This document shows, piece by piece, positions 29,981 to 38,697 of a stretch of 38,697 bases of DNA; positions within the stretch are counted from its first letter, which is position 1, and each line of letters begins with the position of its first letter. Location: positions 1 to 38,697 of the forward strand of contig DKRV01000034.1 of assembly GCA_002472405.1 (NCBI GenBank). The letters run 5' to 3'. The stretch comes from Clostridiales bacterium UBA7273. Its GTDB lineage: Bacteria > Bacillota > Clostridia > Oscillospirales > Oscillospiraceae. A program made the translations under genes and the position numbers. The notes under the pieces were generated by a model, which had not been told where the DNA came from, did no database searches, and saw nothing but the letters and a program-made list of their open reading frames with translations.

Positions 29981-32804
29981 TTATATAAGAATTAAGGGCG
30001 CAAGAGCCAATAACCTGAAAAATGTTGATATCGAGATACCGAGAAACAAACTCGTCGTTATGACCGGCGTTTCCGGCAGCGGTAAATCAAGCCTTGCGTT
30101 CGACACCATTTATGCCGAAGGGCAGCGCCGCTATGTCGAGAGTCTGTCATCCTATGCGCGGCAGTTCCTCGGTCAGATGGACAAGCCCGATCTTGACTAC
30201 ATTCAGGGCCTTTCCCCGGCAATATCCATCGATCAGAAAACAGGCTCGCGCAATCCGCGCTCGACCGTCGGTACGGTCACTGAGATATACGACTATATGC
30301 GCCTTCTGTGGGCGCGCATAGGCAAGCCCCACTGCCCCAAGTGCGGCAAGGAAATTAGACAGCAGACGATAGATCAGATAATCGACCAGCTCATGCTTCT
30401 TCCCGAGGGAACAAAGCTAATGATACTTGCGCCCGTCGTTCGCGCGCGAAAGGGCGAGTATGTCAAGGTGTTCGAGGATGCGCGCCGCTCGGGCTATGTC
30501 CGCGTGCGCGTTGACGGCAGCATGTACGAGCTTTCCGAGGAGATCAAGCTCGATAAGAACAAAAAGCACACCATCGAGGTCGTTGTCGATCGCGTCGTTA
30601 TAAAGGACGGCATCATGCGCCGCCTTGCCGATTCCGTGGAAACGGCGGCCTCGCTTGCAAACGGCCTTGTCATTGCAGATGTTGTCAGCGAAAACAGGCA
30701 GATACTCTTCTCACAGAATTATGCCTGCCCCGACTGCGGCATATCCATCGAAGAGCTTACTCCGCGCATGTTCTCGTTCAACACGCCTTACGGCGCATGC
30801 CCCAAGTGCGATGGCCTGGGCATGCAGCTTCTTGTTGATCCCGACCTCATCATCCCCGATGACAGCCTGAGCATCAACGGCGGAGCCATCAAAGCCACTG
30901 GCTGGGGCTCAGGCTCGGACTCCATCGCGGCAATGTACTATAACGCGCTTGCCAAAAAATACGGATTTACGCTCGATACGCCGATAGCAGAGATGCCGGA
31001 TGGCGTTAAAGACATTCTCCTTTACGGAAGCAAGGGCGAAAAGCTTGACCTCAGCTACGAGCGCGAGCGGAAAAACAGCTCGTTTGCAGGCAAATTCTCG
31101 CGCCCGTTCGAGGGCATATGCAAAAATCTTGAGCGCCGGTATTTCGAGACGCAAAGTCCTGCCATGCGCGCCGAGATAGAAGAGTGCATGTCCGAGGTCA
31201 CCTGTCCGGAATGCCATGGTCAGCGTCTGCGCAAGGAGGCGCTTGCCGTCACGGTCGGCGGCATTAATATAGCGCGCATGGGCGACATGTCCGTGATCGA
31301 AGCGATAGAATTTGTAGAGTCGCTCGAGCTGAGCGAAAAAGAGCATATAATTGCAGACAGGATCATTAAAGAGATAAAGGCGCGCCTCGGCTTTCTCAAA
31401 AATGTCGGACTTCAGTATCTCAGCCTTTCTCGCGGCGCGGCGACGCTCTCGGGCGGCGAGAGCCAGCGCATAAGGCTTGCAACGCAGATCGGCGCTGCGC
31501 TCACGGGGGTGCTGTATATCCTCGATGAGCCAAGCATCGGCCTGCACCAGCGCGATAACGAGAAGCTTTTGAAAACGCTTGAGGATCTGCGCGATCTCGG
31601 CAATACGCTCATAGTTGTCGAGCATGATGAGGACACTATGCGCGCTGCCGACTACATCGTCGATATAGGCCCCGGAGCGGGCGTGCACGGCGGCAATGTC
31701 GTCGCGGCAGGAACGGTTGAGGATATCTGCGCCTGCCCGGACTCGCTCACCGGCCAATATCTGAGCGGAAAGCGGAAAATTCCCGTTCCGTCCGAGCGCC
31801 GCAAGACCGATAAGGGCTTTATACACATAAGCGGCGCTGCCGAGCACAATCTGAAAAACATTGATATAGATATCCCCAAGGGCGTTATAACCTGCGTCAC
31901 CGGCGTTTCCGGCAGCGGCAAATCAAGCCTTGTAAACGAGATATTGTATAAAACCTTGGCTTTGAAGAAAAACCGCGCAAAGGTAAAGCCGGGCAAGTGC
32001 GCCGGAATAAGCGGAATTGACGATATCGACAAGGTCATAGACATTGACCAAAGCCCCATCGGCAGAACTCCGCGCTCAAACCCGGCGACATATACCGGGT
32101 TGTTTAACGACATCCGCGAGCTTTTTGCCTCTACCGAAGATGCAAGACTGCGCGGATATAATTCCGGCCGATTTTCGTTTAACGTCAAGGGCGGAAGATG
32201 CGAAGCCTGCAAGGGCGACGGCGTGCAGAAGATAGAAATGCACTTTCTGCCGGATGTGTATGTACCCTGTGACGTGTGCAAGGGCAAGCGCTACAACCGC
32301 GAAACGCTTGAGGTTCGCTATAAGGGTAAGAACATAAACGATGTTCTCAACATGACTGTTGAGGAGGCCTGCACGTTTTTTGAAAACCTTCCGAAGCTCA
32401 AAACAAAGCTCGATACGCTTTATGAGGTCGGCCTCGGATATGTTACGCTCGGCCAGTCGAGTACGACGCTTTCCGGCGGCGAGGCTCAGCGCGTGAAGCT
32501 TGCAACCGAGCTTTCGCGCCGCAGCACAGGCTCAACGGTGTATATACTCGACGAGCCGACCACCGGTCTGCATATGGCCGACGTTCACAAGCTCATAAGC
32601 ATAATCGACAGGCTCGCCGACGCCGGAAACACCGTCGTTATAATCGAGCATAACCTCGATGTTATAAAAACGGCCGACTATATAATCGACCTCGGTCCCG
32701 AGGGCGGCGACGGCGGCGGAACGCTTGTGTTTGCAGGCACTCCAGAGGAATGCGCCGCCTGCGAGGACAGCTACACGGGGCAGTTTCTCAAGAAAATGCT
32801 TTAA
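29973..32804 (+). CDS. uvrA: Excinuclease ABC subunit A
   Basis: UvrA is the damage-recognising ABC-type ATPase dimer of nucleotide excision repair. Both ATPase modules are complete: first Walker A GVSGSGKSS (about 32-40) and signature LSGGESQRIRLATQI; second Walker A GVSGSGKSSLVNE (about 643) with signature LSGGEAQRVKLATEL and Walker B VYILDEPTTGLH. Three zinc modules are visible: CPKCGK with a partner in the first part, CPECHGQR, and CEACKGDG with CDVCKGKRY. The 943-residue length is normal. No uvrB is present in the window. Co-transcribed with ybaK. No SOS box was seen at the promoter. Confidence 0.97.
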   Translation: MNDYIRIKGARANNLKNVDIEIPRNKLVVMTGVSGSGKSSLAFDTIYAEGQRRYVESLSSYARQFLGQMDKPDLDYIQGLSPAISIDQKTGSRNPRSTVGTVTEIYDYMRLLWARIGKPHCPKCGKEIRQQTIDQIIDQLMLLPEGTKLMILAPVVRARKGEYVKVFEDARRSGYVRVRVDGSMYELSEEIKLDKNKKHTIEVVVDRVVIKDGIMRRLADSVETAASLANGLVIADVVSENRQILFSQNYACPDCGISIEELTPRMFSFNTPYGACPKCDGLGMQLLVDPDLIIPDDSLSINGGAIKATGWGSGSDSIAAMYYNALAKKYGFTLDTPIAEMPDGVKDILLYGSKGEKLDLSYERERKNSSFAGKFSRPFEGICKNLERRYFETQSPAMRAEIEECMSEVTCPECHGQRLRKEALAVTVGGINIARMGDMSVIEAIEFVESLELSEKEHIIADRIIKEIKARLGFLKNVGLQYLSLSRGAATLSGGESQRIRLATQIGAALTGVLYILDEPSIGLHQRDNEKLLKTLEDLRDLGNTLIVVEHDEDTMRAADYIVDIGPGAGVHGGNVVAAGTVEDICACPDSLTGQYLSGKRKIPVPSERRKTDKGFIHISGAAEHNLKNIDIDIPKGVITCVTGVSGSGKSSLVNEILYKTLALKKNRAKVKPGKCAGISGIDDIDKVIDIDQSPIGRTPRSNPATYTGLFNDIRELFASTEDARLRGYNSGRFSFNVKGGRCEACKGDGVQKIEMHFLPDVYVPCDVCKGKRYNRETLEVRYKGKNINDVLNMTVEEACTFFENLPKLKTKLDTLYEVGLGYVTLGQSSTTLSGGEAQRVKLATELSRRSTGSTVYILDEPTTGLHMADVHKLISIIDRLADAGNTVVIIEHNLDVIKTADYIIDLGPEGGDGGGTLVFAGTPEECAACEDSYTGQFLKKML

Positions 32805-32847
32805 CACATCCGCGCCTTTCCCGTAAAATGAAACGGGAGGGGATCGC

Positions 32848-33183
32848 ATGACGGTATACATAGCCGTGGGCTTTGCCGCGGCAGCGGTGCTGTGGCTTAT
32901 AATATGGTCTGTAAAGGGGCTTCTGCTCACGCCTGTAAAGCTCGGCAGGAGCACAAAAGCAAGCGTGCTGCTGACGGTGAGCGGAGCCGAGCCGATGCTG
33001 GAGTATACTCTGCGCAGTCTTGTGTGGCTGCGCGAAAACGGAACGCTGAAAGCGGAGATAGACATAAACGCAATTGATACGGACGACGAAACGCGCAGCA
33101 TTCTGCGGCGCTTCGAGGCACAGTACAGATTCGTAAACTACACAGAGGAAATAAGTGACGATGCAGGAATTAAGCGAAATTAA
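32848..33183 (+). CDS. Small membrane-anchored protein of unknown function (111 aa)
   Basis: One N-terminal membrane helix (VYIAVGFAAAAVLWLIIWSV) is followed by a short basic stretch and a soluble alpha/beta part with KASVLLTVSGAEPMLEYTL and AEIDINAIDTDDETRSILRRF. The pattern of strand, helix, strand, Asp-rich turn faintly recalls the first half of a GT-A glycosyltransferase fold, but nothing catalytic can be assigned. The gene's last 29 nt overlap the start of recD2, so they are coupled. ATG 32848 has GGGAGGGG upstream. A hairpin (TCCCGT with ACGGGA) precedes the gene. Confidence 0.75.
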   Translation: MTVYIAVGFAAAAVLWLIIWSVKGLLLTPVKLGRSTKASVLLTVSGAEPMLEYTLRSLVWLRENGTLKAEIDINAIDTDDETRSILRRFEAQYRFVNYTEEISDDAGIKRN

Positions 33184-35365
33184 CGGAACGGTTGCCGCCG
33201 TCATATTCAGAAACGACGAAAACGGCTACGGCGTTGTGAAGCTCGAGCTTGACAATGGCGAGACGACCACAGCGGTGGGCTGCTTGCCGTATGTAGCCCC
33301 GGGCGAAATGATATCGGCAGAGGGCTCGTGGATGACCCATGCGCAGCACGGCAGACAGTTCAAGATCGAGCAGTGCAGCCGCATGCTGCCGACCTCGGCC
33401 GAGGCAATTTACGAGTACCTCGCCGGCGGTACCGTGCGCGGCGTCGGGCCGGCAACTGCGGCAATGATAGTTGACCGCTTTGGCGACAAGGCGCTGGACG
33501 TTCTGGAGATGCAGCCGGATAAGCTCGCCGAGATAAAGGGCATAAGTGCATCCAAGGCAAAGGACATAAGCGCAGGATTCAAAAAGCAGGCAGGCGTTCG
33601 CCGCCTTACGGAGTTTTTATGCTCATATGGCATCCAGCCGATCTTCGCTCTGCGCATGTTCAAATTCTACGGCAACTCCGCGATAGACGTTGTGCACGAA
33701 AACCCGTACATACTCGCATCGTCTCATATCGGTGCAAGCTTTGCCGAGGCAGACTCCCTGGCGCTCGCCCTCGGCCTAGACGGCGACAGCTTAAACCGCG
33801 TATGCGCCGCCGCCGTGTTCGAGCTTGTGCATAATTCCGGCAACGGCCACTGCTTCATTCCGCGCGGAAAGCTCACGGCAGCAACGTCGCAGCTTATAGG
33901 CGTGGCGCAGGAGCTTGCCGAGGATGCGGTGGATAAGCTCTGCGAGACCGGCGAGATAGTCTGCTGTACCGTTGCAGGGCTTGACGCCTGCTATCTTTCG
34001 CACCTTTACGAGGCCGAGACTTATACCGCCGACAGGATCAAAGCCATGTGCCGCGCAAAGGATGGCGGCAAGGTGAATATTGACGCACTTATCGACCGCC
34101 TTGAAACAGCAAACGGCATTAATTATGCCCCCATGCAGCGCGAGGCGATAGCTCTGGCGGCCAAAAACCGAATGCTGGTCATAACCGGCGGCCCCGGCAC
34201 GGGAAAAACGACCATACTCAAAGCCGTGCTTGCCATGTACGACGAGCTTGAGCTTGAAACATACCTCGCAGCCCCAACCGGGCGCGCGGCAAAGCGAATG
34301 AGCGAGCTGTGCGGCATGGAGGCCTCCACAATCCACCGTATGCTCGGCGCGAAAATGTCCGAGGACGGTGAGACCGTCGTTTTCGGAAAGGGCGAGGAGG
34401 GTAAGCTCGCCTGCGACGCACTTATCATTGACGAGTGCTCAATGGTTGACATAACGCTTATGCATGCCATACTCAAGGCGCTCAAATCCGATTGCCGCAT
34501 ACTTCTCGTCGGCGACGCCGATCAGCTCCCGTCGGTCGGCCCCGGCAACGTGTTTTCGGATATCATCCGCAGCGGCGTTGTTCCGACCGTGCGCCTGACT
34601 GAAATTTTCCGCCAGAAGGCAGACAGCCGCATAGTGCGCAACGCGCACATGATAAACAGGGGAGAGCACCCCGACTTCAACGAAAACAGCGGCGATTTCT
34701 TCCGGCTCAGACGCATGCAGGGCGGCTCCTGCGTTGAAACGATAGTTGAGCTGTGCAAGCGCCGCCTGCCGGAGAATATGAAGATACCATCAAATCAGAT
34801 CCAGGTGCTTTCGCCAAGCCGCAAGGGTGAAACGGGAACGGCAAACCTCAATAAATGCCTCCAGGCGGCGCTCAATCCGCCCGACGAGAGCAAAAAGGAA
34901 AAGCTTTTCGGCGAGACCGTGTTCCGCACCGGCGACAGGGTCATTCAGATAAAGAATAACTACGATATCGTGTGGAAGGACAAGCTCGGCAAAAGCGGCA
35001 TGGGCGTGTACAACGGCGATATAGGAACGGTCGTCGAGATCGACACGGCCTCGGAATATCTCAAGGTCGATTACGAGGATAAGGTCGCCCTTTACGGCTT
35101 TGAGATGCTCAATGAGCTTGAGCATGCATGGGCGCTTACGGTTCACAAATCCCAGGGCAGCGAATACCGCGCCGTGATTCTTTCGCTAAACCCCGTTGCC
35201 CAGATGCTGCTTACGCGCGGCGTGCTGTACACGGCGGTCACGCGCGCAAAGGAGCTGCTCATCATGGTCGGCGACGACAACGTTGCCCACAGAATGATAG
35301 ACAATCACAAGCAGTCGCGCAGATACAGCGCACTGAGGATCAGACTTGCCGATGAAAATACTTGA
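33155..35365 (+). CDS. recD2: RecD2-family ATP-dependent DNA helicase
   Basis: RecD2 is a 5'-3' SF1B helicase that, unlike RecD, acts without RecBC. The N-terminal RecD2-specific region (residues about 1-320, with EINGTVAAVIFRNDENGYGVV and the helix-hairpin-helix type KLAEIKGISASKAKDISAGF) precedes the helicase core. Walker A GGPGTGKTTILKAV is near 345, Walker B IIDECSMVD near 427, then VGDADQLPSVGPGNVF and the C-terminal HKSQGSEYRAVIL. 736 aa, normal. Start is uncertain: GTG 33155 is 5 nt from AGAGGA (33144-33149); ATG 33161 (MQELSEIN) is 11 nt away. Either is possible. It overlaps the preceding small gene and the following comF. Confidence 0.94.
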   Translation: MTMQELSEINGTVAAVIFRNDENGYGVVKLELDNGETTTAVGCLPYVAPGEMISAEGSWMTHAQHGRQFKIEQCSRMLPTSAEAIYEYLAGGTVRGVGPATAAMIVDRFGDKALDVLEMQPDKLAEIKGISASKAKDISAGFKKQAGVRRLTEFLCSYGIQPIFALRMFKFYGNSAIDVVHENPYILASSHIGASFAEADSLALALGLDGDSLNRVCAAAVFELVHNSGNGHCFIPRGKLTAATSQLIGVAQELAEDAVDKLCETGEIVCCTVAGLDACYLSHLYEAETYTADRIKAMCRAKDGGKVNIDALIDRLETANGINYAPMQREAIALAAKNRMLVITGGPGTGKTTILKAVLAMYDELELETYLAAPTGRAAKRMSELCGMEASTIHRMLGAKMSEDGETVVFGKGEEGKLACDALIIDECSMVDITLMHAILKALKSDCRILLVGDADQLPSVGPGNVFSDIIRSGVVPTVRLTEIFRQKADSRIVRNAHMINRGEHPDFNENSGDFFRLRRMQGGSCVETIVELCKRRLPENMKIPSNQIQVLSPSRKGETGTANLNKCLQAALNPPDESKKEKLFGETVFRTGDRVIQIKNNYDIVWKDKLGKSGMGVYNGDIGTVVEIDTASEYLKVDYEDKVALYGFEMLNELEHAWALTVHKSQGSEYRAVILSLNPVAQMLLTRGVLYTAVTRAKELLIMVGDDNVAHRMIDNHKQSRRYSALRIRLADENT

Positions 35366-36005
35366 TCTGATCGCCCACCTGCTGTATCCGTGGAAATGCG
35401 TTTTCTGCGAAAGTGTTCTGAAGGATACGGATATCTGCCGCGAATGCGAGGAAAAGCTGCCGTATACGGTTGGCGACAGTGCGATGCAGAAGTTTCCGTT
35501 TATCGATAAATGCGTCTCGCCGCTTTATTATAAGGATAAGGTGCGCACCTCCGTTCATCGATACAAATTCGGCGGCTGTTCGGCTTACAGTCGGCGTTAC
35601 GCAGCGCTTATGTCCGATTGTGTCGAAAATAATCTTGATTGCCGCAGTATTGATGTGATATCATGGATACCGCTGAGCAAAAAGCGCCTGCGCCAGAGAG
35701 GCTACGATCAGGCGCGGCTGCTCGCCGAGGAGATAGCGGCAAAAACGGGGCTGCCGTGCCGGCAGCTGCTGCAAAAGGTCAAAAATAACAGTGCGCAGTC
35801 GCTCACGCGTGACGCAAAGCAGCGCCGCGAAAACGTCGCCGGAGTGTATGCTTTGGACGACGGTGCGGATGTTTCCGGCCTGCGCATTCTGCTCGTTGAC
35901 GATGTTGTGACCACCGGAGCCACAATGAGCGAGGCAGCAAGGATCCTGCGCAAGGCAGGCGCAAAATCGGTTTTCGGCGTTACGCTTGCGCGGCATGAAG
36001 ATTAG
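35346..36005 (+). CDS. comF: ComF-family amidophosphoribosyltransferase-like protein
   Basis: ComF (ComFC) is a PRTase-fold protein with an N-terminal zinc finger that helps DNA uptake and processing in competence, or repair. The finger is CVFC ... CREC (CVFCESVLKDTDICREC, about residues 18-34). The PRPP loop is ILLVDDVVTTGATMSEAARIL in the C-terminal part; a basic segment KKRLRQRGYDQARLLAEEIA precedes it. 219 aa, typical. TTG 35346 lies 7 nt from GAGG (35335-35338) and is preferred; ATG 35352 is the alternative. It overlaps the recD2 end by 20 nt. Other com genes are not present in the window. Confidence 0.92.
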   Translation: MPMKILDLIAHLLYPWKCVFCESVLKDTDICRECEEKLPYTVGDSAMQKFPFIDKCVSPLYYKDKVRTSVHRYKFGGCSAYSRRYAALMSDCVENNLDCRSIDVISWIPLSKKRLRQRGYDQARLLAEEIAAKTGLPCRQLLQKVKNNSAQSLTRDAKQRRENVAGVYALDDGADVSGLRILLVDDVVTTGATMSEAARILRKAGAKSVFGVTLARHED

Positions 36006-36071
36006 CATAATTGGATAGAATTATAGAAAAACTCAGCCGCGAGGTATTTTCGCGGCGGATCGGAGCATTTT

Positions 36072-37106
36072 ATGGTCATATACGAAAGAGATATAGCAGT
36101 TGATATGGGAACATCGAACACCCTTGTTTTCTCGCAGGGCAAGGGGCTTGTTCTGCGAGAGCCTACGGTCGTTGCGGTCGATAAGGTCAAGGACAAAATG
36201 CTCAAAATAGGCGAGGAGGCGAAGAAAACGCTTGGCCGCACACCGGCAAACGTTGTCGCCATCCACCCGATAAGAGCCGGCGTGATCTCCGATTACGATA
36301 TGTCCGCGCTCATGCTGCGCGAGCTTGTCAGCAGAATAACCTCGTTCAGCCTGTTCAAGCCGAGGATACTCATGTGCGTTCCCAGCAGCATAACCGGCGT
36401 TGAAGAGCGCGCGGTGATCGATGCTGCGATCGAGGCCGGTGCGCGCAGAGTGTATCTTGTCGAGACCGCTGTTGCCACGGCTATCGGCGCCGGAGTTGAC
36501 ATCAAAAAGCCCGACGGACACATGGTCGTCGATATCGGCGGCGGCACGACCGAGATCGCGGTCGTCTCCATGGGCGGCGTTGCCGAATGCGAGTCCATAA
36601 AAACCGCAGGCAGTACATTTGACGAGGCGATCATCCGCTATATCAAGAAAAAGCACAATATGCTCATCGGCGCAATGACCGCCGAAGAGGTGAAGATAAA
36701 CATCGGCGGCGTGTATCCGCGCTCGGATGCGCCCGAGAGCATGGAGGTCAAGGGCCGCGATCTTATCAAGGGCCTGCCCAAAACGGTCAGCGTCACTGCT
36801 GAGGAGCTTGTCGATGTTCTGCGCGAGCCTGCGCGCCTGATCCTTGAAAATGTCCACGCCGTGCTTGAGCGTACGCCGCCCGAGCTTATCGGCGACCTCG
36901 GCGTAAACGGCATGATCCTCTCCGGCGGCGGCAGCCTGCTGTACGGCATCGACCGCATGATAGAGGACAGCACGCATATAAGAACCATGATCGTTGACGA
37001 TCCTCTCGCCTGCGCCGCCCACGGCGCCGGAAAGCTGCTCACAAAGCTCGACTCCATGCAGGACGGTATGATGAATTTCCTGCGCAACCGCGAGATGAGG
37101 AATTAA
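36072..37106 (+). CDS. mreB: MreB-family actin-like protein
   Basis: MreB/Mbl proteins polymerise under the membrane and guide cell-wall elongation. The actin-like ATPase motifs are present: phosphate 1 DMGTSNTLVFSQGKG (canonical DLGTANTLV), phosphate 2 VVDIGGGTTEIAVVSMGG, adenosine motif MILSGGGSLLYGID, and the connector AGSTFDEAI. 344 aa, normal. The start ATG 36072 has CGGAG at 36061-36065. mreC and mreD do not follow, so this resembles an Mbl/MreBH-type solitary paralogue. A short CCGCGA/TCGCGG hairpin precedes the gene at about 36034-36052. Confidence 0.95.
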   Translation: MVIYERDIAVDMGTSNTLVFSQGKGLVLREPTVVAVDKVKDKMLKIGEEAKKTLGRTPANVVAIHPIRAGVISDYDMSALMLRELVSRITSFSLFKPRILMCVPSSITGVEERAVIDAAIEAGARRVYLVETAVATAIGAGVDIKKPDGHMVVDIGGGTTEIAVVSMGGVAECESIKTAGSTFDEAIIRYIKKKHNMLIGAMTAEEVKINIGGVYPRSDAPESMEVKGRDLIKGLPKTVSVTAEELVDVLREPARLILENVHAVLERTPPELIGDLGVNGMILSGGGSLLYGIDRMIEDSTHIRTMIVDDPLACAAHGAGKLLTKLDSMQDGMMNFLRNREMRN

Positions 37107-37158
37107 AATCTCTCATGCTGCAGCTTGAATGGACGAAACAAATTATATGGGAGGAAGT

Positions 37159-38526
37159 ATGAGAAAAAAGTTTTTGAGCGCCTTGCTTGCTGTGCTTATT
37201 GTCATGAGTCTATCTTCGATTAGTGCGCTGGCGGCCGAGAGTAATACGGATGTAGCCTATGCCGTTGAAGGCGGAAATATCTATTTTGAAAAAACAACAG
37301 GCATAATAACCGATTGCGACAATACAGTTACAAAAGCAGTTATACCGGCAAAAATTGAAGGCGTTGCCGTGACCGATATAGGCAATAATGCATTCAACAA
37401 TTGTGAAAAACTTGTAAGCATAGATATGCCGGAAGGAATAACGAGTATCGGCAATAATGCATTTTACTATTGCGAGAGCCTTACGGATGTTATTATCCCC
37501 GATGGTACGGTAAGAATCGGAAGCGGCGCGTTCTATTGCTGCAAAAATCTTTCAAGAGTAGAAATACCGGGCAGTGTTGTAAGCATTGGTTCCGAAGCCT
37601 TCTATAATTGTTCCGGACTTAAGCGTGTAACGTTGCCTGACGGAGTAAATTGCGTTTTCGACTCCGTGTTCCAAGGCTGTACAAGCCTGACAAGTGTCCT
37701 GATTCCGAACAGCGTGATGTATATTTACGGTTATGCGTTTCAGGGCTGCACGAGTCTTAAAAGCGTAACGATTCCAGAAGGTGTGCTGACTGTTGACGCA
37801 TTTGCTTTTTCCGGCTGCTCGGTACTCAAAACAGTTAATCTGCCTCATAGCTTAGAAATAATAGGCAATTCTGCTTTCCGCTATTGTAGTATGCTTGCCG
37901 ATGTTAACTATTCGGGGAGTGAAGAGGAATGGAAAGCGATAGGCATTGATTACAATAATGAACCGCTTGCCAGTGCGACTGTCCACTATGGTACGGGAGC
38001 ACAAACGGCAAACTTCACCGACGTAGCGGCCGGTTCGTACTGCTACAACGCGGTGCAGTGGGCGGTGGCAAATGGCATAACGAATGGCACCAATGCGACG
38101 CACTTCTCGCCGAACGCAGGCTGCACACGCGGCCAGGTCGTGACCTTCCTCTGGCGCGCCGCCGGTGAGCCGGTTGTCAGCGGAAACGTGGGATTTGTTG
38201 ACGTGGCGCCCGGCTCGTATTGCTATGAGGCTGTCAAATGGGCAGTGGCAAACGGCATAACCAAGGGAACGGACGCAACGCACTTCTCTCCGAACGAAAC
38301 ATGTACTCGCGGCCAGGTCGTAACTTTCATGTACCGCGCAGCAGGTGAACCGGCAGTCGGCGGAAGCAACGGATTTGTTGACGTAGCCGCCGGTTCGTAT
38401 TGCTACAACGCCGTGCAGTGGGCAGTGGCAAACGGCATCACCAAGGGCACGGACGCAACGCACTTCTCGCCGAGCGCAACATGTACTCGCGGCCAGGTCG
38501 TAACATTCCTGTACAGAGCACAGTAA
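37159..38526 (+). CDS. Secreted surface protein: BspA-type leucine-rich repeats plus three SLH domains
   Basis: A Sec signal peptide (MRKKFLSALLAVLIVMSLSSISALAAES) is followed by BspA-like LRR_5 repeats, residues about 60-270. The unit is about 23 aa and seen as IGNNAFNNCEKLVSIDMPEG, IGNNAFYYCESLTDVIIPDG, IGSGAFYCCKNLSRVEIPGS and so on. Three S-layer homology domains of 60 aa follow, each starting F(T/V)DVA(A/P)GSYCY and containing FSPxxxCTRGQVVTF. SLH domains bind pyruvylated cell-wall polymers; LRR_5 regions often bind host or matrix ligands. ATG 37159 has GGGAGG (37149-37154). The LRR part is visibly more AT-rich than the SLH part, so the gene may be a mosaic. 455 aa; intact. Confidence 0.93.
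   Translation: MRKKFLSALLAVLIVMSLSSISALAAESNTDVAYAVEGGNIYFEKTTGIITDCDNTVTKAVIPAKIEGVAVTDIGNNAFNNCEKLVSIDMPEGITSIGNNAFYYCESLTDVIIPDGTVRIGSGAFYCCKNLSRVEIPGSVVSIGSEAFYNCSGLKRVTLPDGVNCVFDSVFQGCTSLTSVLIPNSVMYIYGYAFQGCTSLKSVTIPEGVLTVDAFAFSGCSVLKTVNLPHSLEIIGNSAFRYCSMLADVNYSGSEEEWKAIGIDYNNEPLASATVHYGTGAQTANFTDVAAGSYCYNAVQWAVANGITNGTNATHFSPNAGCTRGQVVTFLWRAAGEPVVSGNVGFVDVAPGSYCYEAVKWAVANGITKGTDATHFSPNETCTRGQVVTFMYRAAGEPAVGGSNGFVDVAAGSYCYNAVQWAVANGITKGTDATHFSPSATCTRGQVVTFLYRAQ
38014..38523 (+). repeat. Tandem SLH-coding repeats, 180-bp period
   Basis: Three units start at 38014, 38194 and 38374; the last is cut after FLYRAQ. DNA identity is high, especially in the GTGGCAAACGGCAT and CGCGGCCAGGTCGT stretches, which favours recent duplication or gene conversion among copies. 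Confidence 0.85.
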
Positions 38527-38539
38527 GCGCAGTAAACAA

Positions 38540-38569
38540 AAAATAGCACCCCATCGGGGTGCTATTTTT
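38540..38569 (+). terminator. Terminator after the LRR-SLH gene
   Basis: AAAATAGCACCCC (38540-38552) pairs with GGGGTGCTATTTT (38556-38568), loop ATC, T run at the end. Confidence 0.92.
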
Positions 38570-38674
38570 CCAGACTGTCGAAAAACTATGCGGCAAATGA
38601 AAAGTAATAGAGTAGCAGGGGAGCTCGAGGGGGCAAAGGCCCCACTCGTGATTGGATTAATAGCCATCAAAAAT

Positions 38675-38695
38675 GCCTGATTTATCAGGCTTTTT
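38675..38695 (+). terminator. Terminator-like hairpin at window end
   Basis: GCCTGA (38675-38680), TTTA, TCAGGC (38685-38690), then TTTTT. No gene lies between it and the previous terminator, and an A run precedes it, so it may belong to a short RNA or terminate a leftward gene beyond the window. The 105 nt before it (38570-38674) hold no ORF that I can support. Confidence 0.5.
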
Positions 38696-38697
38696 GA

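Noticed and set aside
38570..38697. An insertion-sequence end or attachment site at the right edge
   Set aside because: Only short hairpins are present; no inverted terminal repeat pair, transposase or target duplication can be shown within the window.

Overview
The window looks like a chromosomal segment of a strictly anaerobic Firmicute of the class Clostridia, most likely Oscillospiraceae/Ruminococcaceae. The evidence is a T-box in front of pheST, an IreB-type regulator, EndoA/MazF, a Clostridia-style group C [FeFe]-hydrogenase sensor next to a SpoIIE-like phosphatase, EFR1 ferredoxin, SLH-domain surface proteins, sigma-A promoters with Firmicute spacing, and moderately GC-rich coding sequence with AT-rich intergenic gaps. 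I see no rRNA, tRNA, transposase, phage gene or CRISPR array. Most of the window is core chromosome; the unusual content is in a few proteins and RNA elements.

Left part (1-10.2 kb): the end of a TrmO-like gene, plsY, two paralogous tiny proteins and an SCP2-like protein, ireB, then the pheS-pheT operon read leftward behind a T-box. Rightward follow a lipoprotein, an endoA/mazF gene with no neighbouring antitoxin whose ribosome-binding site lies in a strong RNA hairpin, an unknown protein, and a pyrimidine-nucleoside phosphorylase.

Middle (9.8-19.2 kb): leftward genes for a small tail-anchored acidic protein, an EF-G-like GTPase with altered G motifs, a degenerate P-type-ATPase-like membrane protein, and rlmB. 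Rightward are a rhomboid-fold protein that lacks the catalytic residues and carries a Cys/His-rich tail, a membrane-anchored PQQ-type beta-propeller, and an EFR1 flavodoxin-ferredoxin.

Redox and signalling block (19.2-27.7 kb): a 909-residue multi-FeS GltD-type flavoprotein followed by hypA, a candidate stand-alone small RNA, prfC (leftward), an RseC-like membrane protein (leftward), and a divergent operon of a sensory [FeFe]-hydrogenase-like PAS protein translationally coupled to a SpoIIE-type phosphatase. The rseC and hydrogenase promoters overlap at their -35 boxes.

Right part (27.7-38.7 kb): gluQRS, a TetR regulator, ybaK-uvrA, a small membrane protein, recD2-comF, an mreB homologue, and a secreted leucine-rich-repeat/SLH surface protein. 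The best candidates for something undescribed are the pseudo-P-type ATPase with its repeated short motif (12.3-14.8 kb), the hairpin-controlled solitary mazF (7.5 kb), the candidate small RNA at 22.5 kb, the OB-like insertion in PheT, and the rhomboid pseudoprotease.
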